Shown here in pieces: positions 28,828 through 39,169 of a DNA stretch of 64,000 nt; the stretch's first letter is position 1, and each line of letters opens with the position of its first letter. The notes under the pieces were generated by a model. That model worked only from the letters and a program-made list of their open reading frames with translations, was not told the DNA's origin and did no database searches. Position numbers and translations under genes: made by a program. Source of the stretch: Luteibacter aegosomatis. GTDB taxonomy: Bacteria > Pseudomonadota > Gammaproteobacteria > Xanthomonadales > Rhodanobacteraceae. The stretch spans positions 3,894,001 through 3,958,000 of the forward strand of contig NZ_CP095740.1 in NCBI RefSeq assembly GCF_023078455.1. Reading direction: 5' to 3'.

Positions 28828-29739
28828 TTAGACGGCCTGGGCCGGATGCGCGTAGGAGATGGGAGCTTTCGCGGGATCCTTGAAGCTGACCTCTTCCCAT
28901 GCGGTGGCGTCGGCCATCAGGCGACGGAGGAGCTTGTTGTTGAGCTCGTGGCCCGATTTGTGCGCGGAATAAGCGCCGATCAGGCTGTGGCCCAGCATGT
29001 AGATGTCGCCGATGGCATCGAGGATCTTGTGCTTGACGAATTCGTTGTCGTAACGGAGGCCGTCTTCGTTGAGCACGCGGTAGTCGTCGAGCACCACGGC
29101 ATTGTCCATCGAGCCGCCAAGGGTGAGATTGCGCTCACGCAGGGCTTCGATATCGCGCATGAAGCCGAAGGTACGGGCGCGGCTGACTTCCTTGACGAAC
29201 GAGGTGGTCGAGAAATCCATCTCGGCCTGCGAATTGCGCTTGTTGAACAGCGGGTGGTCGAACTCGACCGAGAAGCCCACCTTGAAGCCGTCGAACGGCT
29301 CGAGCTTCGCCCACTTGTCTCCGTCTTCGACGATGATCGGCTTCTTGATGCGGATGAAGCGCTTGGCCGCGTCCTGCTCCTCGATGCCGGCGGACTGGAT
29401 GAGGAACACGAAGGGACCCGCGCTGCCGTCCATGATCGGCACTTCGGGCGCCGAGAGATCGACGTACGCGTTGTCGATGCCAAGACCGGCCATCGCCGAA
29501 AGCAGGTGCTCCACGGTGGAAACGCGGACGTCGCCGTTGATCAAGGTGGTGGAGAGTCGCGTATCGCCCACGTTTTCGGGACGCGACTTCAACTCGACCA
29601 CGGGATTGAGGTCGATTCGACGGAACACGATGCCCGTGTTCGGTGCCGCCGGACGAAGCGTCATGTAGACCTTGTCGCCGGTATGGAGACCGACGCCGGT
29701 GGCACGAATGATGTTCTTGAGCGTGCGCTGCTTAATCAT
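28828..29739 (-). CDS. lpxC: UDP-3-O-acyl-N-acetylglucosamine deacetylase
   Basis: A 303-residue zinc enzyme for the committed step of lipid A synthesis. Domain I begins [21 protein letters not shown]. Zn ligands are His79 in [10 protein letters not shown] and, in domain II, His in [12 protein letters not shown] with the following Asp; the general-base context [11 protein letters not shown] is intact. It closes the dcw region behind ftsZ, separated by 330 bp, which suggests its own promoter. In enterobacteria FtsH controls LpxC stability through the C-terminus; the tail here ([14 protein letters not shown]) ends in small hydrophobic residues, compatible with that but unproven. Confidence 0.98.
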   Translation of the reverse strand: MIKQRTLKNIIRATGVGLHTGDKVYMTLRPAAPNTGIVFRRIDLNPVVELKSRPENVGDTRLSTTLINGDVRVSTVEHLLSAMAGLGIDNAYVDLSAPEVPIMDGSAGPFVFLIQSAGIEEQDAAKRFIRIKKPIIVEDGDKWAKLEPFDGFKVGFSVEFDHPLFNKRNSQAEMDFSTTSFVKEVSRARTFGFMRDIEALRERNLTLGGSMDNAVVLDDYRVLNEDGLRYDNEFVKHKILDAIGDIYMLGHSLIGAYSAHKSGHELNNKLLRRLMADATAWEEVSFKDPAKAPISYAHPAQAV

Positions 29740-30069
29740 GTTGGGTCAAACCTTGGCGGCAGCAGCCTTAAGTACCGTACATGCTAACACAGTCTTAACC
29801 TCGGAATAAACAAACCGGACGGTACAGTCCAACCTCGCTTCACTGTTCCTTCAGTAATTCCTGAGAGCCATTCTCATTTGCCATGCGACTGAATTGCGCG
29901 CCGCATCAAGAACTTGCAACTTATTGAATTGATTCCACGCTTTCCCTACGGCAACGTGGCACCGCTCCGCCGCCCGGACGGGAGCGGCGGCGGAGCGGCG
30001 GGCGATCCGGCTCCATGCCGGATCGGCCCACGTTTTCCTTAACGTGCCTCTAGACGACCAAGAACCCGA
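29740..30069. other. ftsZ-lpxC intergenic region with hairpins
   Basis: The half next to lpxC (29740-29950) is AT-richer than the surroundings and should hold the lpxC promoter; TTAAGACT and TTAGCAT near 29782-29800 (minus strand) are weak candidate elements. The half next to ftsZ holds strong inverted repeats: GATCCGGC/GCCGGATC (30004-30024) and CCGCTCCGCCGC/GCGGCGGAGCGG (29962-29998), the latter without a clear T-run. These may weaken or end ftsZ transcription. No gene seen. Confidence 0.5.
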
Positions 30070-31254
30070 TCAGTCGGCCTGGCGGCGCAGGAACGCGGGG
30101 ATGTCGAGGTAGTCGATCGCCGGTTCGGCGTTCTTGGCCGGCTGGGCGGGTTCGGCGCGGATGGACGGCGCCGGTTCGGCCTGCGCGTAGTCGACCACTT
30201 CGTTGCCGGTACCCGTGCGCAGAACGACCGGACGCGGACGCTGGCGCATTTCCACCTGCTGCGGCACCGGCTGGCGCATCGGCTGCTTGGCGGCGACGCC
30301 ACGGTTGAGGCCGGTGGCCACCACGGTGACGCGCACGTCGTCCTGCATCTCCGGGTCGAGCGAGGTGCCGATCACGACGGTGGCGTCTTCCGAGGCGAAA
30401 TCGTGGATCACGCGACCGATCTCGTCGAATTCGCGCATGGTGAGGTTCGGACCGGCGGTGACGTTGACCAGGATGCCGCAGGCGCCGGCGAGGTTCACGT
30501 CTTCCAGCAGGGGGTTGTTGATGGCCGACTCGGCTGCCGCCTGTGCGCGATCGTCGCCGCGGGCGGTGCCCGAGCCCATCATCGCCATACCCATCTCGCT
30601 CATGACGGTACGCACGTCGGCGAAGTCGACGTTGATCAGGCCCGGGGCCGTGATCAGGTCGGCGATGCCCTGCACCGCGCCCAGCAGCACGTCGTTGGCC
30701 GCCTTGAAGGCGTTGAGCAGGGTCACTTCGCGACCGAGCACCGAAAGAAGCTTCTCGTTGGGCACGGTGATCAGCGAATCGACGTGCTGGGAGAGATCTT
30801 CGATGCCCTTGAGCGCCACCTGCATGCGGCGACGGCCTTCGAAGGGGAACGGCTTGGTGACGACGGCGACGGTCAGGATGCCCTTTTCCTTCGCCAGCTG
30901 CGCCACGACCGGCGCGGCACCCGTGCCGGTACCGCCGCCCATGCCGGCGGTGATGAACACCATGTCGGCGCCTTCGAGCATTTCCTCGATGAGTTCGCGG
31001 TCTTCCAGCGCGGCCTGGCGGCCCACTTCGGGGTTGGCGCCCGCACCGAGGCCCTTGGTGACGTTGCCGCCGAGCTGCAGGTGCGTGCGACCGCCGCAGG
31101 TCTTCATCGCCTGCGCGTCGGTGTTGGCGACGACGAATTCGACGCCTTCGATGTTGGAGTTCACCATGTGGGCCACGGCGTTGCCGCCGCCACCGCCCAC
31201 GCCGATGACCTTGATGACCGCATTCGGTGCCAGTTTTTCGATCAGTTCGAACAT
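30070..31254 (-). CDS. ftsZ: cell-division GTPase FtsZ
   Basis: A 394-residue tubulin homologue that forms the Z-ring. GTP-binding T-loops VGGGGGNAVAHM (about 18-29) and the tubulin signature GGGTGTGAAPV (about 104-114) are intact, as is the T7 catalytic loop GLINVDFADVRTVM. A Pro/Glu-rich linker (about 320-380) leads to the conserved C-terminal peptide IDYLDIPAFLRRQ that binds FtsA and ZipA. GGAGGACGGGAA is a strong ribosome site. There is a 136-bp gap after ftsA, so a separate ftsZ promoter is likely. Confidence 0.98.
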   Translation of the reverse strand: MFELIEKLAPNAVIKVIGVGGGGGNAVAHMVNSNIEGVEFVVANTDAQAMKTCGGRTHLQLGGNVTKGLGAGANPEVGRQAALEDRELIEEMLEGADMVFITAGMGGGTGTGAAPVVAQLAKEKGILTVAVVTKPFPFEGRRRMQVALKGIEDLSQHVDSLITVPNEKLLSVLGREVTLLNAFKAANDVLLGAVQGIADLITAPGLINVDFADVRTVMSEMGMAMMGSGTARGDDRAQAAAESAINNPLLEDVNLAGACGILVNVTAGPNLTMREFDEIGRVIHDFASEDATVVIGTSLDPEMQDDVRVTVVATGLNRGVAAKQPMRQPVPQQVEMRQRPRPVVLRTGTGNEVVDYAQAEPAPSIRAEPAQPAKNAEPAIDYLDIPAFLRRQAD

Positions 31255-31390
31255 TTCCCGTCCTCCGCAGAACTTTTAGTTTTTTTGGTTGATTCCCGTG
31301 ACCGGCTCCTGCCGACCGCGGGTTGCGGGCCATCCTCTTGCCCCGGCGCCCCCCTTTTCCGTCGGGCACCGATGAAAAACCTGTCGCCGG

Positions 31391-32626
31391 TCAGAAGTTT
31401 TTCGTGAACCAGCTGCGGAACTTCTCGACCACGTTACCCACGTTGCCCACCGCCGAATTCATGGCCCGGTTGCCGCCGCTGGATCGCGATCCGTGCAGCA
31501 GCAGGCCCACGCCGGTGGAATGCAATTCGCTGGACACGACCTCGCCCAACCCGGACACGTGCTGGGGCACGCCCACGCGAACCATCTTGTGGAAGATTTC
31601 CTCCGCCAGCTCGAGCGCGCCTTCCATACGGGCGGCGCCACCGGTGAGCACGATGCCCGCCGCGACGAGGCTTTCGTAACCCGAGCGGCGCAATTCGTCC
31701 TGCACCATTTCGAAGATTTCCTCGTAGCGCGCCTGCACCGACTGGGCGAGCGCCTGGCGAGCCAGGCGACGCGGCGGACGATCGCCGACGCTCGGCACCT
31801 GGATGGTCTCTTCGGCATGGGCGAGCTGGGCGAGCGCGCACGCATATTTGATTTTGATCTCTTCCGCGTGAGCGGTGGGTGTGTGCACGCCGTACGCGAT
31901 GTCGTTGGTGACCTGGTCGCCGCCGACCGGCAGCGACTTCGTGTAGCGGATCGCCCCCTGGGTATAGATGGCGATGTCGGTCGTGCCCGCGCCGATGTCG
32001 ACGAGGCACACGCCCAGTTCGAGTTCGTCCTCGGTGAGCACGGCCTTCGCGCTGGCCACCGCGGCCGGTACCAGCTCGTCGACCGACAGGCCGCAACGCT
32101 GGATGCACTTGGAAATGTTCTGCACCGAGCTGGCCGCGCCGGTGACCAGGTGCACGCTCGCTTCCAGACGCACGCCGCTCATGCCGACCGGGTGGCGGAT
32201 GCCGTCCTGGCCATCGATGCGGTACTCCTGCGATTCCTTGTAGAGCACCTTGCGGTCGGCGGGAATCGCCACGGCGCTGGCGGCTTCGAGCACCTGCTCC
32301 AGGTCGCCGGCCATCACCTCGCGGTCGCGGATGGCCGCGGTGCCGTGGGAATTGCGCGTCTCCAGATGACTGCCCGAGATCGAGGCGTAGACCGAGCGGA
32401 TGTCGCAGCCGGCCATGAGCTCGGCCTCTTCCACCGCGCGCTGGATGGAATGCACGGTGGATTCGATGTCTACCACCGAACCGCGCTTCATGCCGCGCGA
32501 CACGTGGGTGCCGATGCCGATCACTTCGATCGGCTCGCCGGGTTCGTATTCGCCGACGATCGCGACGACCTTGGAGGTGCCGATGTCGAGGCCGACGACG
32601 AGCTGTTTGTCGTTCTTGTTTCTCAT
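31391..32626 (-). CDS. ftsA: cell-division protein FtsA
   Basis: A 411-residue actin-like ATPase that tethers FtsZ to the membrane. It begins with LVVGLDIGTSKVVAIVGEY (phosphate 1 motif) and has the SHI insertion domain (about 85-165), LVDIGAGTTDIAIY (phosphate 2) and VLTGGAARMEG (adenosine). The C-terminal amphipathic helix for membrane binding is VEKFRSWFTKNF. Eight bases separate it from ftsQ, so the two are cotranscribed. Confidence 0.97.
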   Translation of the reverse strand: MRNKNDKQLVVGLDIGTSKVVAIVGEYEPGEPIEVIGIGTHVSRGMKRGSVVDIESTVHSIQRAVEEAELMAGCDIRSVYASISGSHLETRNSHGTAAIRDREVMAGDLEQVLEAASAVAIPADRKVLYKESQEYRIDGQDGIRHPVGMSGVRLEASVHLVTGAASSVQNISKCIQRCGLSVDELVPAAVASAKAVLTEDELELGVCLVDIGAGTTDIAIYTQGAIRYTKSLPVGGDQVTNDIAYGVHTPTAHAEEIKIKYACALAQLAHAEETIQVPSVGDRPPRRLARQALAQSVQARYEEIFEMVQDELRRSGYESLVAAGIVLTGGAARMEGALELAEEIFHKMVRVGVPQHVSGLGEVVSSELHSTGVGLLLHGSRSSGGNRAMNSAVGNVGNVVEKFRSWFTKNF

Positions 32627-32634
32627 GTCTTAGC

Positions 32635-33372
32635 TCAGCTTCCGACCTGTGGGGTGGCCGTGTTTTCCGTGGGCCACCGAATGGCGAATCCGTTGGTGTA
32701 ACGCAGGTCGGCGTAGGCGAAACCGCCACGATGACCCGCGACGAGTTGCGGGTAGACGTCGAGGAAACGGGACAGGCGACGATCGGCCTGGTCGCGGTCG
32801 CCGATCACGATCTCCGCGCCGCTGTCGGTGATCGCGCTCCAGCTGCCGCGCTCGGAAAGCGTCACGCCCACCACCGACATCTGCGCCCTGCCCTCGAACG
32901 ATTTGCGCGCCTGCGCGTAAAAGCTCACCACCTCGGCCAGTCGCGAGTCCGGCCCCGACAGCCGCGGCAGGTCGCTCATCTGGTCGGCGCCCGGCGCGTC
33001 GAACACCTGCCCCTGGCGGCTGATCAGGCGGTCGCCGTTCCAGCGCGCGAAGGGCTGGCGCTCGTAGATGCGCACCAGCAGCGTGTCGGGCCAGCGCTTG
33101 CGCACTTCCACCGACTCCACCCACGGCAGCGCGCCGATGGCGCGGCGCACGTCTTCCAGGTCGGTGGCGAAGAAGCCCTTGCCCAGGCGCGGCAGCACGG
33201 CGCTGCGGATCTGTTCGGCGCTGACGTGCGCGAACTCCGCTTCGACCTTGAGCTGCGTCACCGGCCAGCGACCGGCGGCGAACCAGCCTTGCATCACGCC
33301 GACCACGGGCAGCACCACCAGCGTGATGGCGATGCCCCAGGCGACGATCCGCGTGGCTGCGGCTCCCTTCAT
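32635..33372 (-). CDS. ftsQ: cell-division protein FtsQ
   Basis: A 245-residue bitopic divisome scaffold. Short cytoplasmic N-terminus, one membrane helix (about 10-30), POTRA domain (about 38-108, with [18 protein letters not shown] and [17 protein letters not shown]) and the beta domain. It binds FtsL/FtsB and recruits later division proteins. The ATG at 33372 overlaps the ddlB stop (ATGA); the longer frame upstream lies inside ddlB and is not used. Confidence 0.95.
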   Translation of the reverse strand: MKGAAATRIVAWGIAITLVVLPVVGVMQGWFAAGRWPVTQLKVEAEFAHVSAEQIRSAVLPRLGKGFFATDLEDVRRAIGALPWVESVEVRKRWPDTLLVRIYERQPFARWNGDRLISRQGQVFDAPGADQMSDLPRLSGPDSRLAEVVSFYAQARKSFEGRAQMSVVGVTLSERGSWSAITDSGAEIVIGDRDQADRRLSRFLDVYPQLVAGHRGGFAYADLRYTNGFAIRWPTENTATPQVGS

Positions 33373-34343
33373 GCCTTCGCGCCCTCCCTTTCCATGGAGG
33401 TTTCCAGTACGCGCCAGCACAGGCCTTCGTAATCCAGGCCGGCGACGGCGGCGGCTTTCGGCACGAGCGAATGCGAGGTCATGCCCGGCGCGGTGTTCAC
33501 TTCGAGCAGCCAGTTCTTCCCGTGCCGGTCGCGCATGATATCGACGCGACCCCAGCCGAAACAGTCCAGCGCGTCGAACGCACGCAGCGCGAGCGCGCGC
33601 ATGTCGTCTTCGGCGGACCCGGAAAGACCCGGGCAGATGTACTGGGTGTCGTCGGCGATGTACTTGGCGTTGTAGTCGTAGTACTCGCTCGCCGGAACGA
33701 TCTTGATCGTGGGCAGCACCTCGCGACCGAGGATGCCGACGGTGAATTCGCCGCCCTCGTTCACGTCGCCCTCGATCAGGGTTTCCATCAGCAGGTCGCC
33801 GGGATAGCGGCGTGCGAGCTCAACGGCGGCGTCGAGATCGGCTTCCTGGAAGACGCGCGTGATGCCGACGCTGGAGCCCTCCCAGGCCGGCTTCACGATC
33901 AGCGGAAAACCGATCTCGCGCGCCGCGGCATGCACGTCCGCACCGCGCGGCAACGCCTTGAACTTGGGCGTGGGCAGGCCGAGCGACAGCCATACGAGCT
34001 TGGCACGGACCTTGTCCAGCGACAGCGCGGAACCGAGCACGCCCGAGCCGGTGTAAGGAACACCGAGCGACTGCAGGGCGCCCTGGAGTTCGCCGTTCTC
34101 GCCACCCGCGCCGTGCAGGATGTTGAACACGCGGGCGAAGTGGCCCGCGCGCACCGCGTCGAGCAGCGCGGGAATGCCGTCGATCGCGTGCGCGTCGACG
34201 CCGCGGGCGCGCAGGGCGGCGAGCACACCCTGCCCGGAGTTGAGCGACACTTCGCGCTCGGCCGAGTTGCCGCCCATGACCACCGCCACGCGACCGAAGT
34301 CGGCGGCGTCGTTGACCAGGCGCGGGAAACGGGTGGTGCTCAT
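33369..34343 (-). CDS. ddlB: D-alanine--D-alanine ligase
   Basis: A 324-residue ATP-grasp enzyme that makes D-Ala-D-Ala for the peptidoglycan stem. Motifs: [17 protein letters not shown] (N-terminal), [15 protein letters not shown] (ATP lid), [10 protein letters not shown], and [17 protein letters not shown] with Mg ligands. Overlaps murC by ATGA upstream and ftsQ by ATGA downstream. The cluster has no murB between murC and ddlB, as is usual for gammaproteobacteria. Confidence 0.97.
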   Translation of the reverse strand: MSTTRFPRLVNDAADFGRVAVVMGGNSAEREVSLNSGQGVLAALRARGVDAHAIDGIPALLDAVRAGHFARVFNILHGAGGENGELQGALQSLGVPYTGSGVLGSALSLDKVRAKLVWLSLGLPTPKFKALPRGADVHAAAREIGFPLIVKPAWEGSSVGITRVFQEADLDAAVELARRYPGDLLMETLIEGDVNEGGEFTVGILGREVLPTIKIVPASEYYDYNAKYIADDTQYICPGLSGSAEDDMRALALRAFDALDCFGWGRVDIMRDRHGKNWLLEVNTAPGMTSHSLVPKAAAVAGLDYEGLCWRVLETSMEREGAKA

Positions 34344-35782
34344 TTGGTGCGGTTCCTCAGGTTACCGGCGTTGCCGAGCTCGACGGCCGCGGCGCCGATG
34401 TCCCCGGCGCCCAGCAGCAGGATCAGGTCGCCGTCGCGCGCCAGCGCGGACAGCGTGTCGCGCAGGTCGCGCGGGTGGTCGACCAGCACCGGATCGGTCT
34501 TGCCGCGCGCACGGATGGCGCGGGCCAGCGCCTTGCCGTCGGCGCCGGCGATCGGCGATTCGCCGGCCGGGTACACCTCGGTGAGCACCAGCACGTCGAC
34601 TTCGGCCAGCACGTTGGCGAAATCGTCGAGCAGGTCGCGCGTACGGCTGTAACGGTGGGGCTGGAAGGCCACCACGAGGCGGCGTTCCGGCCAGCCACCG
34701 CGCGCGGCGGCGAACACCGCGGCGAGTTCGCGCGGATGATGGCCGTAATCGTCCACCAGCAGCGCGTGGCCGCTGTCGAGGGCGATCTCGCCACGGCGAT
34801 GGAAGCGACGGCCGACGCCTTCGAAGTGGGCCAGCGCGTGAGCGATGGCCTGCGGGTCGACGCCGAGTTGCCAGCCCACCGCAGCCGCTGCGAGCGCGTT
34901 CTGCACGTTGTGCCGGCCCGGCAGGTTGAGCGTGACCGGCAACGCGCCCGCATGGCCCGGCAGGCGGATGTCGAAATGCATCTGGAAACCGACCTGGCGC
35001 ACGTTGGACGCGACGACGTCGGCCCTCGGATTGTCGATTCCGTAGGTGATCATGCGGCGCGAGGTGTCTTCGGCGAGCTTCGCGGTTTCCTCGTCGTCGA
35101 TGCACAGCACGGCCATGCCGTAGAACGGCAGGCGATGCAGGAAATCGCCGAAGGCCTTCTTTACCTGGGCGAAATCGTTGTTGTAGTTCTCGAGGTGGTC
35201 GGCGTCGATGTTGGTGACCACCGCGATCACCGGCGAGAGCATCAGGAACGAGCCGTCGGATTCGTCGGCTTCCGCCACGATGTACTGGCCGGTGCCCAGC
35301 CGGGCGTTGGCGCCGGCCGCATTGAGCTGGCCGCCGATGACGAAGGTGGGATCGTAGTCGGCCTCCGCCAGCACGCTGGCCACGAGACTGGTCGTGGTGG
35401 TCTTGCCATGCGTGCCCGCGATGGCGATACCGCGACGGAAGCGCATCAGTTCGCCGAGCATCTCCGCGCGCGGCACGGTCGGAATGCGCTGCGCACGGGC
35501 GGCGAGCAGCTCGGGATTGTCCTGGCGGATGGCGCTGGAAGTCACCACCACGTCGGCGCCGTCGATGTTCGAGGCGTCGTGGCCGATGTGCACGTCCACG
35601 CCGAGGCTGGCGAGGCGCTCGGTGGTGGTGGACGGCGCGCGGTCGGAGCCCGACACGTCGTAACCGAGGTTGCTCAGCACCTCGGCGATACCGCTCATGC
35701 CGACGCCGCCCACGCCGATGAAGTGGACGCGGCGGAACGAGGTCATGAAATCGTCGTGGGCGCGCAAACGACCGGGCGTCAT
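34340..35782 (-). CDS. murC: UDP-N-acetylmuramate--L-alanine ligase
   Basis: A 480-residue Mur ligase adding the first residue of the stem peptide. UDP-binding motif [16 protein letters not shown] near residue 20, ATP loop [23 protein letters not shown], and [13 protein letters not shown] of the C-terminal domain are all present. The ATG at 35782 overlaps the murG stop; an internal ATG 11 codons later (before [10 protein letters not shown]) is an alternative. Coupled to ddlB downstream. Confidence 0.96.
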   Translation of the reverse strand: MTPGRLRAHDDFMTSFRRVHFIGVGGVGMSGIAEVLSNLGYDVSGSDRAPSTTTERLASLGVDVHIGHDASNIDGADVVVTSSAIRQDNPELLAARAQRIPTVPRAEMLGELMRFRRGIAIAGTHGKTTTTSLVASVLAEADYDPTFVIGGQLNAAGANARLGTGQYIVAEADESDGSFLMLSPVIAVVTNIDADHLENYNNDFAQVKKAFGDFLHRLPFYGMAVLCIDDEETAKLAEDTSRRMITYGIDNPRADVVASNVRQVGFQMHFDIRLPGHAGALPVTLNLPGRHNVQNALAAAAVGWQLGVDPQAIAHALAHFEGVGRRFHRRGEIALDSGHALLVDDYGHHPRELAAVFAAARGGWPERRLVVAFQPHRYSRTRDLLDDFANVLAEVDVLVLTEVYPAGESPIAGADGKALARAIRARGKTDPVLVDHPRDLRDTLSALARDGDLILLLGAGDIGAAAVELGNAGNLRNRTK

Positions 35783-36864
35783 GCGGATACCTCCATGCAG
35801 TGACGGGCAATCGTGGATGCGGCGTCGGGTTTGGCCAGCGTGCGGGACGCGTTGGCGGCGGCGAGGATCCGCGCGCGATCGCCCAACAGGTCGTCGAGCA
35901 GTTTCGCGAGCAGATCCGGCGAATCGTTGGCGGCCAGGGCGGCGTCGGTCAGGATGCGGGCCGCGCCCACGTCGACCATCGCACGCGCGTTGACCGTCTG
36001 GTGGTCGTCGACGGCATGGGGGAACGGCACCAGCACGGCGTCCTGGCCGGCGGCGCAGAGTTCGGCCACGGTGAGCGCGCCCGCCCGGCAGAGTACGAGG
36101 TCGGCCCATTCGTAGGCACCGGCCATGTCCTCGATGAAGGCGACGATGTTCGCCGCGCTACCGGCGGCGGTGTAGCCGTCGAGCGTATCCTGCAGGTGGC
36201 GCTCGCCGGTCTGGTGAACCACGTCGGGCACCGTGGCCCCCATGGCCTCCATGCGCGCGAGCGCCTTGGGCACCACCGTGTTGAGCGTGCGAGCGCCGAG
36301 GCTGCCGCCGAGCACGAGCAGGCGCGGGCGGCCGACGCGGCCGGCAAGCCGCTGCGCGGGCGGGGGCAGCGCGGCGATGCGCGCACGCACCGGATTGCCG
36401 ACCCACTCGCCGTTCGGCAGGACATGGGGAAAACCGGTGAGCACGCGCTTCGCGAACGAGGCGAGCTTGCGGTTGGTGAAACCGGCCACGGCGTTCTGCT
36501 CGTGCACCACCAACGGGATACCCGCCAGCTTTGCGGCGACACCCGCCGGGCCGGCGACGTAGCCGCCCATGGACAGCACGCACCGCGGTTTCACCTTGCG
36601 CAGCACCGCCAGCGAGGCGAGCAGCGCGCGAACGAGCATCAGCGGCGCGAGCAGGCGGGTCTTCATGCCCTTGCCGCGCAATCCGCCGACCGCGACGGTG
36701 TGCAGGTCGAGGCCGTGCGCGGGAACCACGCGGGTCTCCATGCCGCCCTCGGCACCCAGCCACGCCACCGGCACGCCGCGCGAACGCAGCTCGTCGGCCA
36801 CGGCGAGGCCCGGATAGATGTGGCCGCCCGTGCCGCCGGCCATGATCAGCACGGGGCCGCTCAT
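35779..36864 (-). CDS. murG: UDP-GlcNAc:lipid I GlcNAc transferase MurG
   Basis: A 361-residue GT-B glycosyltransferase that converts lipid I to lipid II at the inner leaflet. Gly-rich loops [16 protein letters not shown] (N-terminal) and [11 protein letters not shown] (C-terminal half start), HEQNAVAG and the donor-site stretch [15 protein letters not shown] are intact. ATGA overlaps with ftsW before and murC after fix the start at 36864. Confidence 0.97.
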   Translation of the reverse strand: MSGPVLIMAGGTGGHIYPGLAVADELRSRGVPVAWLGAEGGMETRVVPAHGLDLHTVAVGGLRGKGMKTRLLAPLMLVRALLASLAVLRKVKPRCVLSMGGYVAGPAGVAAKLAGIPLVVHEQNAVAGFTNRKLASFAKRVLTGFPHVLPNGEWVGNPVRARIAALPPPAQRLAGRVGRPRLLVLGGSLGARTLNTVVPKALARMEAMGATVPDVVHQTGERHLQDTLDGYTAAGSAANIVAFIEDMAGAYEWADLVLCRAGALTVAELCAAGQDAVLVPFPHAVDDHQTVNARAMVDVGAARILTDAALAANDSPDLLAKLLDDLLGDRARILAAANASRTLAKPDAASTIARHCMEVSA

Positions 36865-38081
36865 GCGACGCCTCCGATCGGTGCCGAGGTCGGCACGGCC
36901 GCGGCCGGCTGGCGCACCGCCGACTGGCGGGCGTCTTCGGCGCGATTGATCTCGAAGGTGGCGCGCAACAGCACGCCGACCATCGCGCAGGTCATCAGCA
37001 CCGACGAACCGCCCGAGCTGATGAGCGGCAGGGTGAGGCCCTTGGTGGGCAACACGCCGAGGTTCACGCCGATGGACACCATGGCCTGGAAGCCCAGCAT
37101 CAGCGAGATGCCGTAAGCGACGTAGCCGGAAAAACGCTGGCCGAGCTCCACGCCCTTCAGGCCGATGTAAAGACCTCGGCCGACGAGCACGATGTAGAGC
37201 CCGATCACCACCACGATGCCCGCCAGGCCCAGTTCTTCGGCGAGCACGGCGAGGATGAAGTCGGTATGCGCCTCGGGCAGGTAGAACAGCTTCTGCACGC
37301 TCGAACCCAGGCCCACGCCGGTCCATTCGCCACGACCCACGGCGATGAGCGCCTGGGTGAGCTGGAAGCCGTCGTTGAACGGATCCTTCCACGGGTCGAG
37401 GAAGGACGTGAGGCGCTTGATGCGGTAATCCTCGGCCGTGGCAGCGTAGATCAGCAGCGGGACCAGCGGCGTGCCGAGCACCAGCAGGTTGCGCATGCGC
37501 GCGCCGGCCAGCCAGACCATGCCCACCGTGGTGGCCACCACCAGCGCGGCCGAACCGAAGTCGGGCTGGGCGAGGAGCAGCAGCACGATGAAGCCGGCCA
37601 CGCCGATCGGCTTGACCACGCCGAACAGGTCGTATTCCACGGCCTCGCGATGGCGCACGAGGTAGCTCGACAGGTAGGCGACGAGGATGAGCTTCATCGC
37701 CTCGACCGGCTGGAAGCTGGTGACGAAAAGGTTGATCCAGCGGCGCGCGCCGTTGATGCGCATGCCGAAGCCGGGTACGAACACCAGCAGCAGGCCGCAG
37801 ACGCCGAGCAGCAACAGCAGCGTGCTGTGCTTTTCGATGACCTTCAGTTCCGTGCGCATCGCGATACCGGCCAGGATGCATCCACCCACGAGGAAGCCGA
37901 TGTGCTTCTTCAGGAAATAGAACGCGCCCACGTGCGAGCCGTCGGCCACGGCGATGGAGCTGGAAGTGACCATCACCACGCCCATCGCGGCCAGGGAGAG
38001 CGCGGCGAGCAGCAACGGGGTGTCGAAGCTTCCCCGCGGGCCCTGGCGGCGCTGTGCCTGTTTGTTGCCGAAGCCGAACAT
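36861..38081 (-). CDS. ftsW: lipid II polymerase / division protein FtsW
   Basis: A 406-residue SEDS-family peptidoglycan glycosyltransferase with about ten membrane helices that works with FtsI at the septum. Typical blocks: RWINLFVTSFQPVEAMKL, LAQPDFGSAALV (with the catalytic Asp), HTDFILAVLAEELG and LPLISSGGSSVLMT. It starts 5 bp after the mraY stop. In most gammaproteobacteria murD stands between these two genes; it is absent here. Confidence 0.97.
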   Translation of the reverse strand: MFGFGNKQAQRRQGPRGSFDTPLLLAALSLAAMGVVMVTSSSIAVADGSHVGAFYFLKKHIGFLVGGCILAGIAMRTELKVIEKHSTLLLLLGVCGLLLVFVPGFGMRINGARRWINLFVTSFQPVEAMKLILVAYLSSYLVRHREAVEYDLFGVVKPIGVAGFIVLLLLAQPDFGSAALVVATTVGMVWLAGARMRNLLVLGTPLVPLLIYAATAEDYRIKRLTSFLDPWKDPFNDGFQLTQALIAVGRGEWTGVGLGSSVQKLFYLPEAHTDFILAVLAEELGLAGIVVVIGLYIVLVGRGLYIGLKGVELGQRFSGYVAYGISLMLGFQAMVSIGVNLGVLPTKGLTLPLISSGGSSVLMTCAMVGVLLRATFEINRAEDARQSAVRQPAAAVPTSAPIGGVA

Positions 38082-38086
38082 GATCG

Positions 38087-39169
38087 TCAGCGCACCTTCA
38101 ACGTGGCCAGACCGATGAGCACCAGCACGACGCTGATGATCCAGAAACGGACGATGACCCGCGGTTCGGGCCAGCCCTTCAATTCGAAGTGGTGGTGGAT
38201 CGGCGCCATGCGGAAGATCCGCTTGCCGCGGAGCTTGAAGCTGCCGACCTGGAGCATGACCGAGGCGGTTTCCATCACGAACACGCCACCCATCACCAGC
38301 AGCACGATTTCCTGGCGCACGATGAGGGCCACGCAACCCAGCGCGGCGCCGATGGCGAGCGCGCCGACGTCGCCCATGAACACCTGGGCCGGATACGTGT
38401 TGAACCACAGGAAGCCGAGGCCGGCGCCGGCCAGCGCGCTGCAGAACACTGCCAGCTCACCCGCGCCCGGGATCGACGGAATGCCGAGGTATTCGGAGAA
38501 CAGCTTGTTGCCGGCGAGGTACGCGAAGACGCCGAGCGCGCCGGAGACCAGCACGCTGGGCATGATCGCGAGGCCGTCGAGGCCGTCGGTGAGATTCACC
38601 GCGTTGGAGAAGCCCACGATGATGAAGTAGCCGATCACCACGAACAGCGCGCCGAGCGGCAGCGCCACCTGCTTGAACAACGGTACGTAGAGCGCGGTTT
38701 CCGCCGGCAGCTGCGCGGTGTGGTACAGGAACACGGCGGCGGCGAGGCCGAACACCGACTGCCAGAAATATTTCCAGCGGCTGGCGAGGCCGCGGCTGTC
38801 CTTCAGCACGAGCTTGCGGTAGTCGTCGTAGAAGCCGATGACACCGAACAGCACGGTGACCAGCAACACCGTCCACACGTAGCGGTTGCCGAGATCGGCC
38901 CACAGCAGCGTGGAGATGCCGATGGCGAACAGGATCAGCAGGCCGCCCATGGTCGGCGTGCCGGCCTTGGACAGGTGCGTCTGCGGACCGTCGCTGCGCA
39001 CCACCTGGCCGGCCTTCAGCGCGGCCAGCTTGCGGATGAGCGCGGGGCCCAGCAGCAGCGATACGGACAGCGCGGTGAGCGCCGCCATGATCGCGCGGAA
39101 GGTGATGTACTGGAACAGATGCAGCGACGTGAAGTGCCGAGCCATCCATTCCGCCAGTTCAAGCAGCAT
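38087..39169 (-). CDS. mraY: phospho-MurNAc-pentapeptide transferase MraY
   Basis: A 360-residue polytopic enzyme (about ten helices) that transfers phospho-MurNAc-pentapeptide to undecaprenyl phosphate, giving lipid I. Seen: [34 protein letters not shown] with catalytic Asp, [16 protein letters not shown], and [17 protein letters not shown] with the conserved histidine cluster. The ATG at 39169 overlaps murF by 11 bp and has AAGGAG upstream. Confidence 0.97.
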   Translation of the reverse strand: MLLELAEWMARHFTSLHLFQYITFRAIMAALTALSVSLLLGPALIRKLAALKAGQVVRSDGPQTHLSKAGTPTMGGLLILFAIGISTLLWADLGNRYVWTVLLVTVLFGVIGFYDDYRKLVLKDSRGLASRWKYFWQSVFGLAAAVFLYHTAQLPAETALYVPLFKQVALPLGALFVVIGYFIIVGFSNAVNLTDGLDGLAIMPSVLVSGALGVFAYLAGNKLFSEYLGIPSIPGAGELAVFCSALAGAGLGFLWFNTYPAQVFMGDVGALAIGAALGCVALIVRQEIVLLVMGGVFVMETASVMLQVGSFKLRGKRIFRMAPIHHHFELKGWPEPRVIVRFWIISVVLVLIGLATLKVR

